DNA of 64,000 nt. Source: Alphaproteobacteria bacterium (lineage in GTDB: Bacteria > Pseudomonadota > Alphaproteobacteria > Rs-D84). The DNA is taken from contig JAFRSV010000002.1 of the NCBI GenBank assembly GCA_017427405.1, forward strand, positions 62,001 to 126,000, in the 5' to 3' direction. The translations under genes were made by a program, and so were the position numbers. Below are positions 1 to 8,759 of the stretch, in pieces. The notes beneath the pieces were generated by a model. The model saw only the letters and a program-made list of their open reading frames with translations, was not told the origin of the DNA and searched no databases. Every line of letters starts with the position of its first letter. Position 1 is the stretch's first letter.

Positions 1-218
1 CATCCACGGAACACCCGCGGACAATGTCACATTAGCAAAAATTTAGACAAAAATCAATTAGGAAAAATATTTAGAAAAAATCAAAATAATTTCACGCTAT
101 TCGTCATGGATTTTATAGACCCTATGGCGGACCAAGCCCGCCATGACAAAAAATACTAACACCACTAACCACTTACACCCGTCGCGGCACGCCGCGCCGC
201 GGTCGTGACGGACTAACA
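1..218. repeat. Intergenic region with inverted-repeat elements
   Basis: No gene seen. Around 104-157 a GTCATGG/CCATGAC palindrome with an inner GGCGG/CCGCC stem is followed by a run of A. From about 161 to 222 lies one copy of a dispersed element: arms of the ACTAACCACTTACAC type around a GC-rich palindromic core (CGTCGCGGCACGCCGCGCCG). Inverted or similar copies are at 5866-5930 and 39786-39895. Confidence 0.7.
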
Positions 219-851
219 CTAATCGCACATTTTTAATTCGTAATTATCTTCGTCTTGGTCAATGCGTTTATTACGGATTTCTTGGGCGGCGTTTATTTTT
301 TGATGAAGCAAAACTATCTCTGGATGTTTTTCAAGTTTTTTATACATATCATCAAGTAATGAATCTATGCTTTCCATGTCCGGCGCGTATATTGGCATTA
401 CCGAATTCATCGCATTAAAAATAGAATTTTTTATATCGGGTGCCAAATCTATTAAAATTGATAAATATGCATCGATGTGTTTTTCTTCGTGTTTCAAAAC
501 CGCATTATATGAACAAGAATCTTTTTTATGTGACCGGTCGATTTTAACTAAAAAATTTTCATAACCAACCGTCGCGTCAACACCATTTACAATTACACAA
601 TATCCATCGCGTTCGGGAATAACATTAAAATCGATATTATATTTTTCTATAAAACTTGTTTCCGTGATTCCATGCAGTTTAAAAGAAAAATATTTTCCGT
701 TATATTCATCCATCGGGTCATCTGATAATTCAACCGTCTTGGTCCATTCGGGGTTTTTTATATTTACAAATGGTGTTTTTTTATATTGAACACAATCGTC
801 CGCAAATGTCGCAAATGGTAATAAAATAAAAAACAGAATTTTTTTCAACAT
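219..851 (-). CDS. Secreted protein with HExxH motif (putative zinc peptidase-like)
   Basis: 210-residue protein starting at MLKKILFF, one base after the virB4 stop. An upstream in-frame start would overlap virB4 and is less likely. The first ~17 residues form a signal peptide ending in a FATFADD-type cleavage region. Near the middle is HEEKH, which fits the HExxH zinc-peptidase motif, in a helical context (AVLKHEEKHIDAYLSIL). Several cysteines suit a periplasmic location. It is the last gene of a VirB3-VirB4 block, so a role in cell-wall processing or envelope assembly for the secretion machine is possible but inferred. No family was recognised with certainty. Confidence 0.6.
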   Translation of the reverse strand: MLKKILFFILLPFATFADDCVQYKKTPFVNIKNPEWTKTVELSDDPMDEYNGKYFSFKLHGITETSFIEKYNIDFNVIPERDGYCVIVNGVDATVGYENFLVKIDRSHKKDSCSYNAVLKHEEKHIDAYLSILIDLAPDIKNSIFNAMNSVMPIYAPDMESIDSLLDDMYKKLEKHPEIVLLHQKINAAQEIRNKRIDQDEDNYELKMCD

Positions 852-852
852 A

Positions 853-3270
853 TTAAATATCGCCCGCACCTTGTTTTCGCAGATATTCTGCAACAAACGC
901 CGAACCGAATTGGCGATAAAGTTCTTCGGCGAGCAGCACCGACGAACGACCAGATTCAAATAATTTTAACAAACTGCCCAATCCCCCAAGTTCGGTATTC
1001 AAAATTACCGATTCATTATTTACCGGTCGTGACAATAACACCGCGCGTTTAAGGTTCGGATAGGCCTTGCCTTGGATAAACGCCATTTCAAGTGGATTCA
1101 AATTCCAATGTTCATAGTCCGCCGCGTCCGCCGCCGGATTGCGGAAAAACATTATCGTTTGTGCCTGGCCACGGACAACATCACCGATACCAAGTTTATC
1201 CAAAACATTTGCGCGTTGGAACGCAACCATATACGCCTGGCGATTTTTGCGTCCTTCTTGGAGGCCGGCAATAAAATTATCACGGAACATTTGGTTTTCA
1301 AGCATCGGCGCGGTTTCGTCAATCATAATAAGTGACGGATTTCCACCGGCAACCGTTGTATTATTTATTCGGTGTAATATATATGAAATAACCGCGGGGG
1401 CAAGGACGGGGTCTTGCAAAATTTCGGTAAAATCGAAAGTGGTCAGGCGCGATTGCAGGTCCAGCGTATCGCTTTCTTCATTAAATATGTCGCCGTATTG
1501 TAATGGGTCAACCCACTTTTTCAACGCGGCGCGCATTTTGCCGGATGACGAAAAACAACTTTCCCATAAATTTTTCAACATTCTATCTTTATTAACCAAA
1601 TAATCAAAATTCACCGATACCGCACGGGCGATTTCATCTTCGGAAAGTGGGTCGGATTGTTCGGATATCATTGAAAGCCAACGACGCAAAAATCCGCGGT
1701 TTGCCGCCGTATCCGACATTTTTAGTGGGTTCAGGTGCGCAAGGAAATTTGTTTCATTTTTTTCCTTGCCCTGCATTGTTATATATTTTCCACCGGTCGC
1801 AAGTGTAAAGATTTCCGCACCTTTGTTCCGGTCAAAGAAAAACGCCTTTAATTTCGGATGCCGCATAGATTGCGCAATAAGGAACGAAAACAGTGTTGTT
1901 TTACCACCGCCGGTTGGTCCGATGGTAAGTGTGTGTCCAACCGCCGCCGGTTTATCCGATACATGAAATTGGAATTGATACGGTGTGCCTTGGGCCGTTG
2001 GGAATATAACAAGTGGCCCCGGACCCCAATCGGAATTTGATATTCCGCGCGGGGCAGACGACATTGGAACACTTATTGCCGCGGCGCGCGATAACATTTT
2101 AAAGGTGCGCGGGAATGTATCAAACCCGGGGATAATTGAAAACCATGAAACCTTGGTTGCAAAACTTTCTTGGATTGGTGACACGCCAAATGATGCAGAA
2201 ATTTTTTTGAATTCATCAACATGTTCTTTTAATTCAGATTCACTTTTTGCAAAAACAATAAACAATGGATAATAATTCACAAGTGTTTGATTGCCGGAAA
2301 CATTTTCATCCATTACCGATTCCGCGTTTGAAATTTGTTCTTCGGTGGAATCGTTTTCTTTGTTTGCGACACTGCGGCGTTGGCGCATTACGGCCTCTAC
2401 ATCCGATGCGCCCATAATTTTAAAGCCGTTCATACAAATCATTTCTGTTTGAATTGTGTTTATCGAATCAAAAAAATCTTCGTCCAAATAATCCGGTGCA
2501 GCACGGAAAGATATAAGCGCCGCAAAATATTCATAATTACCACTTGTATATTTAACAGTTCCGTTTGGTAAAAATTCGACATCATCAACCGTTGCGTTTT
2601 CTGTGATTTTATCATCACACACCGCCGGCGCGGGTTTTGTTATTGGTGATAATATTCGGCCAAAAAACTTTGCCATATTGTCGCGCGATTTGTTTTCGAG
2701 CATTTGCGGTTTATACGGCGCAAGTATTGATTCGATATAATTTCCATACTGATTTAGTTTGTCGCGCGCATGCGCCCCACGAACCGATAACACAATATAA
2801 TAGTTGTTCAAAAATATCTTTAAACCTTGGGAATGCCATTTATCATAAATCTTTTGTAATACCGGTTGGTCAAATTCATAGTCAGTATTTTCCGCAACCG
2901 CATCACGGGTCGTAAAAAACCGCAAGATAACATTTGGGTCGTGAATTTGGTTGAATAATTGCGCACGCAGGTCAAGGAACTTTTCACGCTGTTCATCGGT
3001 TTGCATACTGGTTTGGACACCGGCAATCGAATAGACACGAATTAAACAACCGTCACTTAATTCAATAGAATTATCGGTATAAACCGTGTTAAATGGTATA
3101 TATTCCGCATAATGTTTATAACCAAACTTTGGAAATACATGTTTCACAATCATTGGAACATACATCAGTAAAACAATAAAAACGAATATAACCGCAACCG
3201 CCATAATTGTTAGTGTTATGGTGTTTGAAAATCCATTGCCGGCAAAATATTTGAAAAATTCAGGTATCAT
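853..3270 (-). CDS. virB4: VirB4-family type IV secretion ATPase
   Basis: 805 residues, the usual length for VirB4/TrbE/CagE ATPases, which power substrate transfer and pilus assembly at the inner membrane. A hydrophobic segment lies at about residues 17-43, as in forms fused to or associated with VirB3-like parts. The Walker A motif GPTGGGKTT is at ~451-459 and a Walker B-type strand SLIMIDE at ~646-652. It overlaps the upstream virB3-like gene by 4 bases, so the two are translationally coupled. No other VirB genes lie to the right; the remainder may be beyond the left edge or elsewhere. Whether it serves conjugation or effector secretion cannot be told. Confidence 0.9.
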   Translation of the reverse strand: MIPEFFKYFAGNGFSNTITLTIMAVAVIFVFIVLLMYVPMIVKHVFPKFGYKHYAEYIPFNTVYTDNSIELSDGCLIRVYSIAGVQTSMQTDEQREKFLDLRAQLFNQIHDPNVILRFFTTRDAVAENTDYEFDQPVLQKIYDKWHSQGLKIFLNNYYIVLSVRGAHARDKLNQYGNYIESILAPYKPQMLENKSRDNMAKFFGRILSPITKPAPAVCDDKITENATVDDVEFLPNGTVKYTSGNYEYFAALISFRAAPDYLDEDFFDSINTIQTEMICMNGFKIMGASDVEAVMRQRRSVANKENDSTEEQISNAESVMDENVSGNQTLVNYYPLFIVFAKSESELKEHVDEFKKISASFGVSPIQESFATKVSWFSIIPGFDTFPRTFKMLSRAAAISVPMSSAPRGISNSDWGPGPLVIFPTAQGTPYQFQFHVSDKPAAVGHTLTIGPTGGGKTTLFSFLIAQSMRHPKLKAFFFDRNKGAEIFTLATGGKYITMQGKEKNETNFLAHLNPLKMSDTAANRGFLRRWLSMISEQSDPLSEDEIARAVSVNFDYLVNKDRMLKNLWESCFSSSGKMRAALKKWVDPLQYGDIFNEESDTLDLQSRLTTFDFTEILQDPVLAPAVISYILHRINNTTVAGGNPSLIMIDETAPMLENQMFRDNFIAGLQEGRKNRQAYMVAFQRANVLDKLGIGDVVRGQAQTIMFFRNPAADAADYEHWNLNPLEMAFIQGKAYPNLKRAVLLSRPVNNESVILNTELGGLGSLLKLFESGRSSVLLAEELYRQFGSAFVAEYLRKQGAGDI

Positions 3271-3569
3271 GCGGCAATTCTCCGTGGAATTTTATTTCTT
3301 ATCATCTTGATTTTTGCAATTAAAATTTGGCCCAGTTGCGGGTCGCGCCGTGAATATCGTGCCAAAATAATATGAACCAAGCAGACCGATAATATGAAAT
3401 ACAGCGGATTTAGATAATCATTTAATTTATCGCCAAGGAAAAACATACCCACAATATATAATGTTATAAAAATCATAAACTGAACCATAAAATTCAACAC
3501 TGCCAAAGTATATGGCACATAAAACAGATGTGACGGATTCGCCAAAGCTTTTAGGACTTGTTGTTTCAT
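3267..3569 (-). CDS. virB3: VirB3-like inner-membrane protein
   Basis: 100 residues with two adjacent hydrophobic segments in the first half (about residues 19-70), followed by a short basic tail. This is the size and topology of VirB3/TrbD, the small partner of VirB4 in type IV secretion. Overlap ATGA with virB4 supports the assignment, which rests mainly on size, topology and position. A 69-residue alternative frame over the same region looks like a shadow. Confidence 0.75.
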   Translation of the reverse strand: MKQQVLKALANPSHLFYVPYTLAVLNFMVQFMIFITLYIVGMFFLGDKLNDYLNPLYFILSVCLVHIILARYSRRDPQLGQILIAKIKMIRNKIPRRIAA

Positions 3570-3610
3570 TTTGTGTCGATTTTCCCCCCACGGATATTTT
3601 TATTATACCA

Positions 3611-3796
3611 ATTTCCACATTTTTCAACAAGCACAAAAAATAAAAATCTTTGATTGTGGAAAATGTTGAAAACTTATGACTTTTTCAACAGGTTTTCCAC
3701 AGGGGGTATTTTTCCACATTTTTGCCAAAATTCCCAAAAAACCGCCAAAAAATTGTTGAAAACTTTGTTAAAAACGATTTTTCCACATTTTCAACA
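3611..3796. other. Candidate chromosomal replication origin: DnaA-box-like cluster
   Basis: Within about 190 bases there are five TTTTCCACA-type 9-mers (3611-3619 with one change, 3655-3663 inverted, 3693-3701, 3710-3718, 3779-3787) and five TTTTCAACA-type 9-mers (3621-3629, 3664-3672 inverted, 3682-3690, 3754-3762 inverted, 3788-3796). These resemble the DnaA box TTATCCACA. The flanks are very AT-rich. Genes to the left run leftward and most to the right run rightward, as around an origin. Alternatively the cluster could be a DnaA-regulated promoter or a titration site. Confidence 0.55.
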
Positions 3797-3880
3797 GCCC
3801 CAATAACAACAACAAAATATAATATATTATTTGATTTTTGTAAAAAACCGTTTATAATACTTGCGCAAAAAGGATTAGAT

Positions 3881-4015
3881 ATGAAGTTTTTGAGTTCTTT
3901 GAAAGCATGGAAAAAACGCGGGAACATTAAACAGGTTCGTCGTGGTAAACAGGTTATTTTGATGGACCCTGATAACCCAAAGTTTAAGGCAAAACAGGGT
4001 TTCAAACGTAAATAA
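3881..4015 (+). CDS. rpmJ: Ribosomal protein bL36
   Basis: 44-residue basic protein starting MKFLSSLKAWKK and containing VRRGKQVILMDPDNPKFKAKQG. This matches bL36 of the alphaproteobacterial type (N-SLK-W..R, VRRKGRVYVI, RFKARQG), a late-assembling 50S subunit protein. An AAAGGA ribosome-binding site precedes the ATG. The zinc-binding cysteines of the C+ form are absent, as usual for the C- paralogue. A longer upstream reading frame exists but would run through the candidate origin and is not supported. Confidence 0.88.
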   Translation: MKFLSSLKAWKKRGNIKQVRRGKQVILMDPDNPKFKAKQGFKRK

Positions 4016-4072
4016 TCCATTGTTTTATGCTATTTTTCGGCGTTTCTGTGGTTTCAGAAATGCCGATTTTAT

Positions 4073-4759
4073 TTAGAATAAATTAAAATCTTTTGTAAAT
4101 GCTTCTATCATCGCATCTTTGACTTCGGCGCCCGATAAGCCGGCGGTGCGCAGGTAATTTTCTTGTGGTCCAGTCACATGCATCATGTGTGCACTGTGTT
4201 CGGCAAAATTTGGAACAGATTTTATACGCTGTTTCGGGGTAAAGCGAATTTTTGCACTTTTATCCGTTGTATGACCCGCAAGGCGAATATCAGATTTAGT
4301 ATTCGGACAATTCGAATTTATAATCGCCGTGGCGGAAACGGTTGAATAACTGTTTTTATAACCGATTATTTTTGTTTGAATTAAAATTCCGGTATCGGGT
4401 GCGGCGTGTTCGGCAACGATTTTTCCGCCAAAATCAGAATAATTTTTTACCATTATATGGCCGCGTAATTCAGAATTTTTCCCGGCATTTTTGATAAAAA
4501 TGTTCAAAAAACCCGGGAAATTGTTTTCTAAATCAATGGTCAAAAATATGGATTGGTTTTCGGCGGTTATATTTATATTTAATGTAATTTCGCGGTCTAT
4601 TTTTCCTATATATATAATATGTATGGGTAAATCGTATTTTGTTGCAAAGTTTTCAGTTTCGGGAAGTGTTGAAATATCGGACTGAAAAACACCGTCGACA
4701 TAAACAAGCGTTTCGGACGGAAAGGTTTTTATATTGAATTTGTTCCACATGTATGACAT
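4073..4759 (-). CDS. Short SufB/SufD-like protein
   Basis: About 228 residues from the MSYMW start; a later Met at 4750 is also possible. The C-terminal part (HMMHVTGPQENYLRTAGLSG followed by AEVKDAMIEAF) follows the SufB/SufD ending in which a ligand region precedes YLRSRG and an EA..LL..AF helix. The middle is a run of beta-strand-like repeats, as in the SufBD beta-helix. SufBD proteins form the scaffold for Fe-S cluster assembly with SufC. At 228 residues it is about half the normal length, and no SufC or SufS is nearby, so it may be a reduced SufD. It is divergent to ychF. Confidence 0.55.
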   Translation of the reverse strand: MSYMWNKFNIKTFPSETLVYVDGVFQSDISTLPETENFATKYDLPIHIIYIGKIDREITLNINITAENQSIFLTIDLENNFPGFLNIFIKNAGKNSELRGHIMVKNYSDFGGKIVAEHAAPDTGILIQTKIIGYKNSYSTVSATAIINSNCPNTKSDIRLAGHTTDKSAKIRFTPKQRIKSVPNFAEHSAHMMHVTGPQENYLRTAGLSGAEVKDAMIEAFTKDFNLF

Positions 4760-4784
4760 ATTATATATTATAAAGGATTTTGTT

Positions 4785-5864
4785 ATGGGTTTCAATTGTG
4801 GAATTGTTGGATTGCCAAATGTTGGAAAATCGACACTGTTTAATGCATTGACGCAAAGTGCCGCGGCGGACGCGCAAAATTATCCTTTTTGCACCATAGA
4901 ACCGAATACCGGCCGCGTTGTTGTGCCGGATGAAACACTGCATAAATTGGCGGCGGTGGATAATTCGGCGAAGATTATACCGACGCAACTTGAAATTGTT
5001 GATATTGCGGGGTTGGTGCGCGGGGCGTCAAACGGCGAAGGTTTGGGAAATAAGTTTCTTGGTAATATATTGGAAACAGACGCGATTATTCATGTTGTGC
5101 GTTGCTTTGAAAACGATGATATTGTGCATGTAGATGGGCGGATTGACCCAATTGCCGATATTGATACGATTGAAACGGAACTTATGCTGGCGGATTTGGA
5201 AAGTTTGAATAAACAGATAAAAAATCTTGAAAAAAAGGCGCATGGGCTGGATAAAGTTGCGATAAAATTATTGGCGGATGCGAATGTAATAAAAGAAAGT
5301 CTGGAAAAATCTGTGCCGGCGCGGGATGTGGATATTGATGCCAAGCCGTTTAATTTACTAACATCAAAACCGGTGATTTATGTGTGTAATGTTGAAGAGG
5401 CCGCCGCCGCAAACGGAAATAAGTTTTCGGACGCGGTTAAACAAAAGTTTGGTGCGAAAAATCCTGTATTGGTTATATCCGGCAAGATAGAAATGGAAAT
5501 CGCACAAATTGTTGACCCGGACGAAAGAAAAATGTTTTTAGATGATTTGGGGCTTAAACAATCGGGGCTAGAGCAGGTGATAAAAACCGGGTATGAAACG
5601 CTTGGACTGCAAACTTTCTATACGGTCGGGCCAAAAGAAGCGCATGCGTGGACAATAACCCGTGGTATGACCGCACCCCAGGCCGCCGGTAAAATTCATA
5701 CTGATTTTGAGCGGGGATTTATAAGGGTGGAAATAATTTCACCGGCGGATTATATCGCGCTTGGCGGCGAAGTCGCGGTGAAAGAGGCGGGCAAAATGCG
5801 CCTTGTTGGTCGTGACTATGTTATGCAAGAAGGCGACATTTGCCATTTCTTGTTTAATAATTAG
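4785..5864 (+). CDS. ychF: YchF/OLA1-family P-loop ATPase
   Basis: 359 residues from MGFNCGIVGLPNVGKST, preceded by an AAAGGA site; an upstream in-frame ATG is not supported by a ribosome site. G1 motif GLPNVGKST is at residues ~9-17, then the DIAGLVRGAS G3 region typical of Obg-like proteins, and a C-terminal TGS domain (FYTVGPKEAHAWTI, GKIHTDFERGFIRVE). YchF binds ATP in preference to GTP, interacts with ribosomes and acts in stress response. Length and motifs match the family fully. Confidence 0.95.
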   Translation: MGFNCGIVGLPNVGKSTLFNALTQSAAADAQNYPFCTIEPNTGRVVVPDETLHKLAAVDNSAKIIPTQLEIVDIAGLVRGASNGEGLGNKFLGNILETDAIIHVVRCFENDDIVHVDGRIDPIADIDTIETELMLADLESLNKQIKNLEKKAHGLDKVAIKLLADANVIKESLEKSVPARDVDIDAKPFNLLTSKPVIYVCNVEEAAAANGNKFSDAVKQKFGAKNPVLVISGKIEMEIAQIVDPDERKMFLDDLGLKQSGLEQVIKTGYETLGLQTFYTVGPKEAHAWTITRGMTAPQAAGKIHTDFERGFIRVEIISPADYIALGGEVAVKEAGKMRLVGRDYVMQEGDICHFLFNN

Positions 5865-5865
5865 T

Positions 5866-5930
5866 GGGTAGTGTTAGTCCGTCACGACCGCGGCGCGGCG
5901 TGCCGCGACGGGTGTAAGTGGTTAGTGGGG
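5866..5930. repeat. Dispersed inverted-repeat element, copy in inverted orientation
   Basis: Reads GTAGTGTTAGTCC, a GC-rich palindromic core (GTCACGACCGCGGCGCGGCG followed by TGCCGCGACG), then GTGTAAGTGGTTAGTG. It is the reverse complement of the element at 161-222 and almost the same as the one at 39786-39895. It lies directly after the ychF stop and could form a strong hairpin in RNA. Confidence 0.85.
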
Positions 5931-5938
5931 GTAATTTT

Positions 5939-6751
5939 ATGGAAACGGCGTTAAAATTATTTGAAGATAAAAAAATTAGAACCCATTGGGATGAATCCCA
6001 AGAAAAATGGTATTTTTCTGTGGTTGATGTTGTCGCGGCGTTGACAGGGACAGAACGTCCACGAAAATATTGGAACGATTTGAAAATAAAATTACGTCAA
6101 GAAGGAAGTGAGTTGTCCGAAAAAATCGGACAACTGAAAATGCAATCGTCTGACGGTAAATTTTATAATACCGATGTTGCGGATACCGAACAAATTTTGC
6201 GCCTAATTCAATCTGTGCCATCAAAGAAGGCCGAACCTTTTAAAATATGGTTGGCAAAAGTTGGGTCTGAAAGAATTGATGAAATTGCCGACCCTGAAAT
6301 TGCGATTCAACGTGCGTTGCGGTATTATCAACGTATGGGATATTCCAACGAATGGATTGCCCAAAGATTAAAATCTATTGAAATTCGCAAGGATTTAACC
6401 AATGAATGGGACCGTGGCGGCGTTAAACATGGGTTAGAATACGCATTACTTACCGATGAAATAACGCGTGCGTGGTCGGGGATGAATACGCGTGATTATA
6501 AAAAAATAAAGGGGTTAAAAAAAGAATCTTTGCGCGATAATATGACGAATGCAGAATTGGTTTTGAATATGTTGGCCGAACTGTCCGCTACTGAAATATC
6601 AAAAAAAGAAAATCCAAAGGGTTTTCGTGAAAATATGCGTGTTGCATCCCGTGGTGGTGGCGTTGCGCGTGCGGCAAAATTGCAATTAGAAAAAGAAACC
6701 GGTAAAAAAATAATAACCGGCCGAAATGCTAAATTATTAAAAAAAGATTGA
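5939..6751 (+). CDS. Bro-N/antirepressor-like protein
   Basis: 270 residues from METALKLF. The N-terminal third (KIRTHWDESQEKWYFSVVDV, then ALTGTERPRKYWNDLKIKL) has the Bro-N pattern found in phage antirepressors and DinD-like proteins: a W-F-S-V-V-D-V strand followed by P..YW..LK. The central region with RALRYYQRMGYSNEWIAQRL and the C-terminal basic end fit DNA-damage-inducible or antirepressor proteins with extra domains. It sits between a repeat element and a terminator as a single-gene unit at the edge of the accessory region. The exact role is unknown; it may regulate a resident prophage or element. Confidence 0.75.
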   Translation: METALKLFEDKKIRTHWDESQEKWYFSVVDVVAALTGTERPRKYWNDLKIKLRQEGSELSEKIGQLKMQSSDGKFYNTDVADTEQILRLIQSVPSKKAEPFKIWLAKVGSERIDEIADPEIAIQRALRYYQRMGYSNEWIAQRLKSIEIRKDLTNEWDRGGVKHGLEYALLTDEITRAWSGMNTRDYKKIKGLKKESLRDNMTNAELVLNMLAELSATEISKKENPKGFRENMRVASRGGGVARAAKLQLEKETGKKIITGRNAKLLKKD

Positions 6752-6782
6752 TTAGTGGTGTTTAGTTTTTAAAAATATTGAA

Positions 6783-6809
6783 AAAACTTGCCCCGATGGG
6801 CAAGTTTTT
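6783..6809 (+). terminator. Rho-independent terminator after the Bro-N gene
   Basis: Stem ACTTGCCC/GGGCAAGT with a 4-base loop, followed by five T. Confidence 0.85.
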
Positions 6810-6814
6810 GATAC

Positions 6815-6990
6815 AGCCCGCCTTCGCGTAACGCTACGGCGCGGCACTGAATTTTTTAAACAAAAATACCGCAAACGCGGTATTTTTAGAAAATTCGTGG
6901 TTGTGCTCGGTGTGCGGTCCTCGAACTAATAACTATGTGGATTTAATAGCTATCGGTCATGAAATACAACTTTTTAAAGATAAATTAGGT
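6815..6990. repeat. tRNA-3'-end-like repeat, copy 1
   Basis: Two modules shared with 8760-9120. Read on the minus strand: a module ending GAGCACAACCA, then CGAATTTTC, a small hairpin with T-run (TACCGC/GCGGTA) and a GC-rich end (GCGCCGTAGCG). The same second module follows tRNA-like 3' ends at 8760-8844 and, in the opposite orientation, at 45099-45225. It fills most of the 6752-7075 gap; no gene is seen there. Confidence 0.7.
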
Positions 6991-7075
6991 TCACAGAATT
7001 TGCACTGAATATTATCAAACATATTGATTTTTGCGGTTTTTATTGTATAATTTTCTGTGAAACAAAAGGAAAAAT

Positions 7076-8104
7076 ATGAGTAAAACAGAAGTTATGTTAG
7101 TATATGATAGAAAAGATGGAAAACCTGCTATAAATCCACAATTTTTTAATAACAATATGTGGATGACAACAAAACAAATTGCAGATTTATTTGAAACCAC
7201 AACGCAAAATGTAGATTATCATAGAAATAATATATATAAAGATGGGGAATTGGCAGAAAATACGACAACCAAGGATTTTTTGGGTGTCGTAAATCGTGGT
7301 TTTCGCGGACAAGTACAAGATAGTGTACAGCACTATAGTTTGGATATGGTTATTGCTATCGGATACAGAATAAATTCTAAGAAAGCAACAGATTTTCGTA
7401 TTTGGGCAACAAATGTATTGCATGAATATATACAAAAAGGTTTTGCTTTGGATGACGAAAGGTTTAAGCAAGGTTATCCTGATGATAAGCAATATTTTAA
7501 AGAATTGCGCGAAAGAATCAAAGAAATTCGTGCAAGCGAGCGTATGTTGTATCAACAAATCAAAGATATTTATGCGCTGTCTGCGGATTATGATAATGAC
7601 CGTCAGCAGACAATGTTATTTTTTGCCAAGGTTCAAAATAAACTTTTATTCGCGATATCTGGAAAAACGGGGCCAGAAATAATTCATAGCAGGGTTGATT
7701 CAAATAAAGAAAATGTTGGGCTTACATCATTTAAAAACTCACCGGATGGCAGAGTCACAAAACAAGATGTTGAAATAGCAAAAAATTATCTGCAAGAGCC
7801 AGAAATGAAAGAATTGCGATATATAGTAAATCTTTTCCTTGATTATGCAGAACACAAGGCGGAATCCGAAGAAAAGATTTTTATGCGTGAATGGGAAATT
7901 TTGTTGGATGACTTTTTGGCATTTAATAGAAAAGAAATACTGCCACGGGCTGGTTCGATTTCTTTGGAAAAAGCATTAGAAAAAGCCCACAATGAATATT
8001 TTAAGTATCGTGAAAATTTAAAAATATCAGAAAGGAAAGAATCGGAAATAGAGCACAAAGAAGATATAAAAGAATTGGAAAAATTATTAAAAACGGTGGA
8101 ATAA
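7076..8104 (+). CDS. RhuM-family protein
   Basis: 342 residues, preceded by AAAAGGAA. The N-terminal region WMTTKQIADLFETTTQNVDY is a DNA-binding-like module, followed by HYSLDMVIAIGYRINSKKAT and FRIWATNVLHEYI, the signature block of the RhuM family (named from Salmonella SPI-3). The C-terminal half has long charged helices (HKAESEEKIF, LEKALEKAHNEYFKYRENLK). The molecular function of RhuM is not established. Members often lie in islands and defence-rich loci. The stop is immediately followed by the start of an HD-domain gene, so the pair is probably one functional unit. Confidence 0.8.
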   Translation: MSKTEVMLVYDRKDGKPAINPQFFNNNMWMTTKQIADLFETTTQNVDYHRNNIYKDGELAENTTTKDFLGVVNRGFRGQVQDSVQHYSLDMVIAIGYRINSKKATDFRIWATNVLHEYIQKGFALDDERFKQGYPDDKQYFKELRERIKEIRASERMLYQQIKDIYALSADYDNDRQQTMLFFAKVQNKLLFAISGKTGPEIIHSRVDSNKENVGLTSFKNSPDGRVTKQDVEIAKNYLQEPEMKELRYIVNLFLDYAEHKAESEEKIFMREWEILLDDFLAFNRKEILPRAGSISLEKALEKAHNEYFKYRENLKISERKESEIEHKEDIKELEKLLKTVE

Positions 8105-8674
8105 ATGCAGAATATTATTGAAATAATAAAAGAAAAATTGTGCGATTATTCAAAAAAATCTTTTGAAAAAGATGGGTATGATTTTTGGAATAATCATATC
8201 AAATATGTATTTAAACATTCTCACGATATGGCAATTAAACGAGGTGCAGATATCGAAGTTTGTGAACTGGCTGCGTTGTTTCATGATATGGCCATGGTCG
8301 CTGATTTTGGTCCAAGGGATGAACATGAAATTTATGGCGCACAAATGGCACGTTCTATGCTAACAGAATTAAATTATCCAAAAGACAAGATAGATTTAAT
8401 AGAACAATGTGTATTGCATCACAGGGGCAGTAAAAACGATGTTCGAACCACAAAAGAAGAACAAATTTTGGCAGATGCAGATTGTGTTGCACATTTTGAT
8501 AGTATCCCCTCATTGTTTAGTTTGGCTTACAATAAGATAGGTTTGCCAATGGAAGAAGGTAAAGAGTTTGTAAAAAACAAGTTAACAAGAAGTTATCAAA
8601 AGTTAAGTCGTGAGGGTCAAAAAGAATTAAAAGAACGGTTTAATACAATTATGAACGTATTATTTGTAGAATAA
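8105..8674 (+). CDS. HD-domain metal-dependent phosphohydrolase
   Basis: 189 residues. Histidines in KHSHDMAIKRG, the HD pair in LAALFHDMAMVADFG (~residues 59-60), and a later HHRGS plus DADCVAHFD make a complete HD-domain set (H...HD...D). Such enzymes hydrolyse nucleotides, cyclic nucleotides or other phosphoesters in the cytoplasm. It starts directly after the RhuM stop with no gap. A terminator with long stem follows. Substrate unknown; pairing with RhuM suggests a nucleotide-based defence or toxin role, which is inference. Confidence 0.82.
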   Translation: MQNIIEIIKEKLCDYSKKSFEKDGYDFWNNHIKYVFKHSHDMAIKRGADIEVCELAALFHDMAMVADFGPRDEHEIYGAQMARSMLTELNYPKDKIDLIEQCVLHHRGSKNDVRTTKEEQILADADCVAHFDSIPSLFSLAYNKIGLPMEEGKEFVKNKLTRSYQKLSREGQKELKERFNTIMNVLFVE

Positions 8675-8689
8675 AATATTAGAAAAATG

Positions 8690-8750
8690 GTTCGAAAGTG
8701 GCGAAAAATCGCCACTTTTTTAATTTTTAACTTTCGAACTTTTTGTAGGT
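8690..8750 (+). terminator. Terminator with nested palindrome after the HD gene
   Basis: Inner stem AAGTGGCG/CGCCACTT followed by six T. An outer perfect 10-base palindrome GTTCGAAAGT/ACTTTCGAAC encloses the whole terminator. Confidence 0.85.
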
Positions 8751-8759
8751 ATTGAAACA

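Noticed and set aside
3685-4020. 111-codon minus-strand frame over the DnaA-box region
   Set aside because: It lies opposite rpmJ and the repeated 9-mers; no ribosome site and no family.
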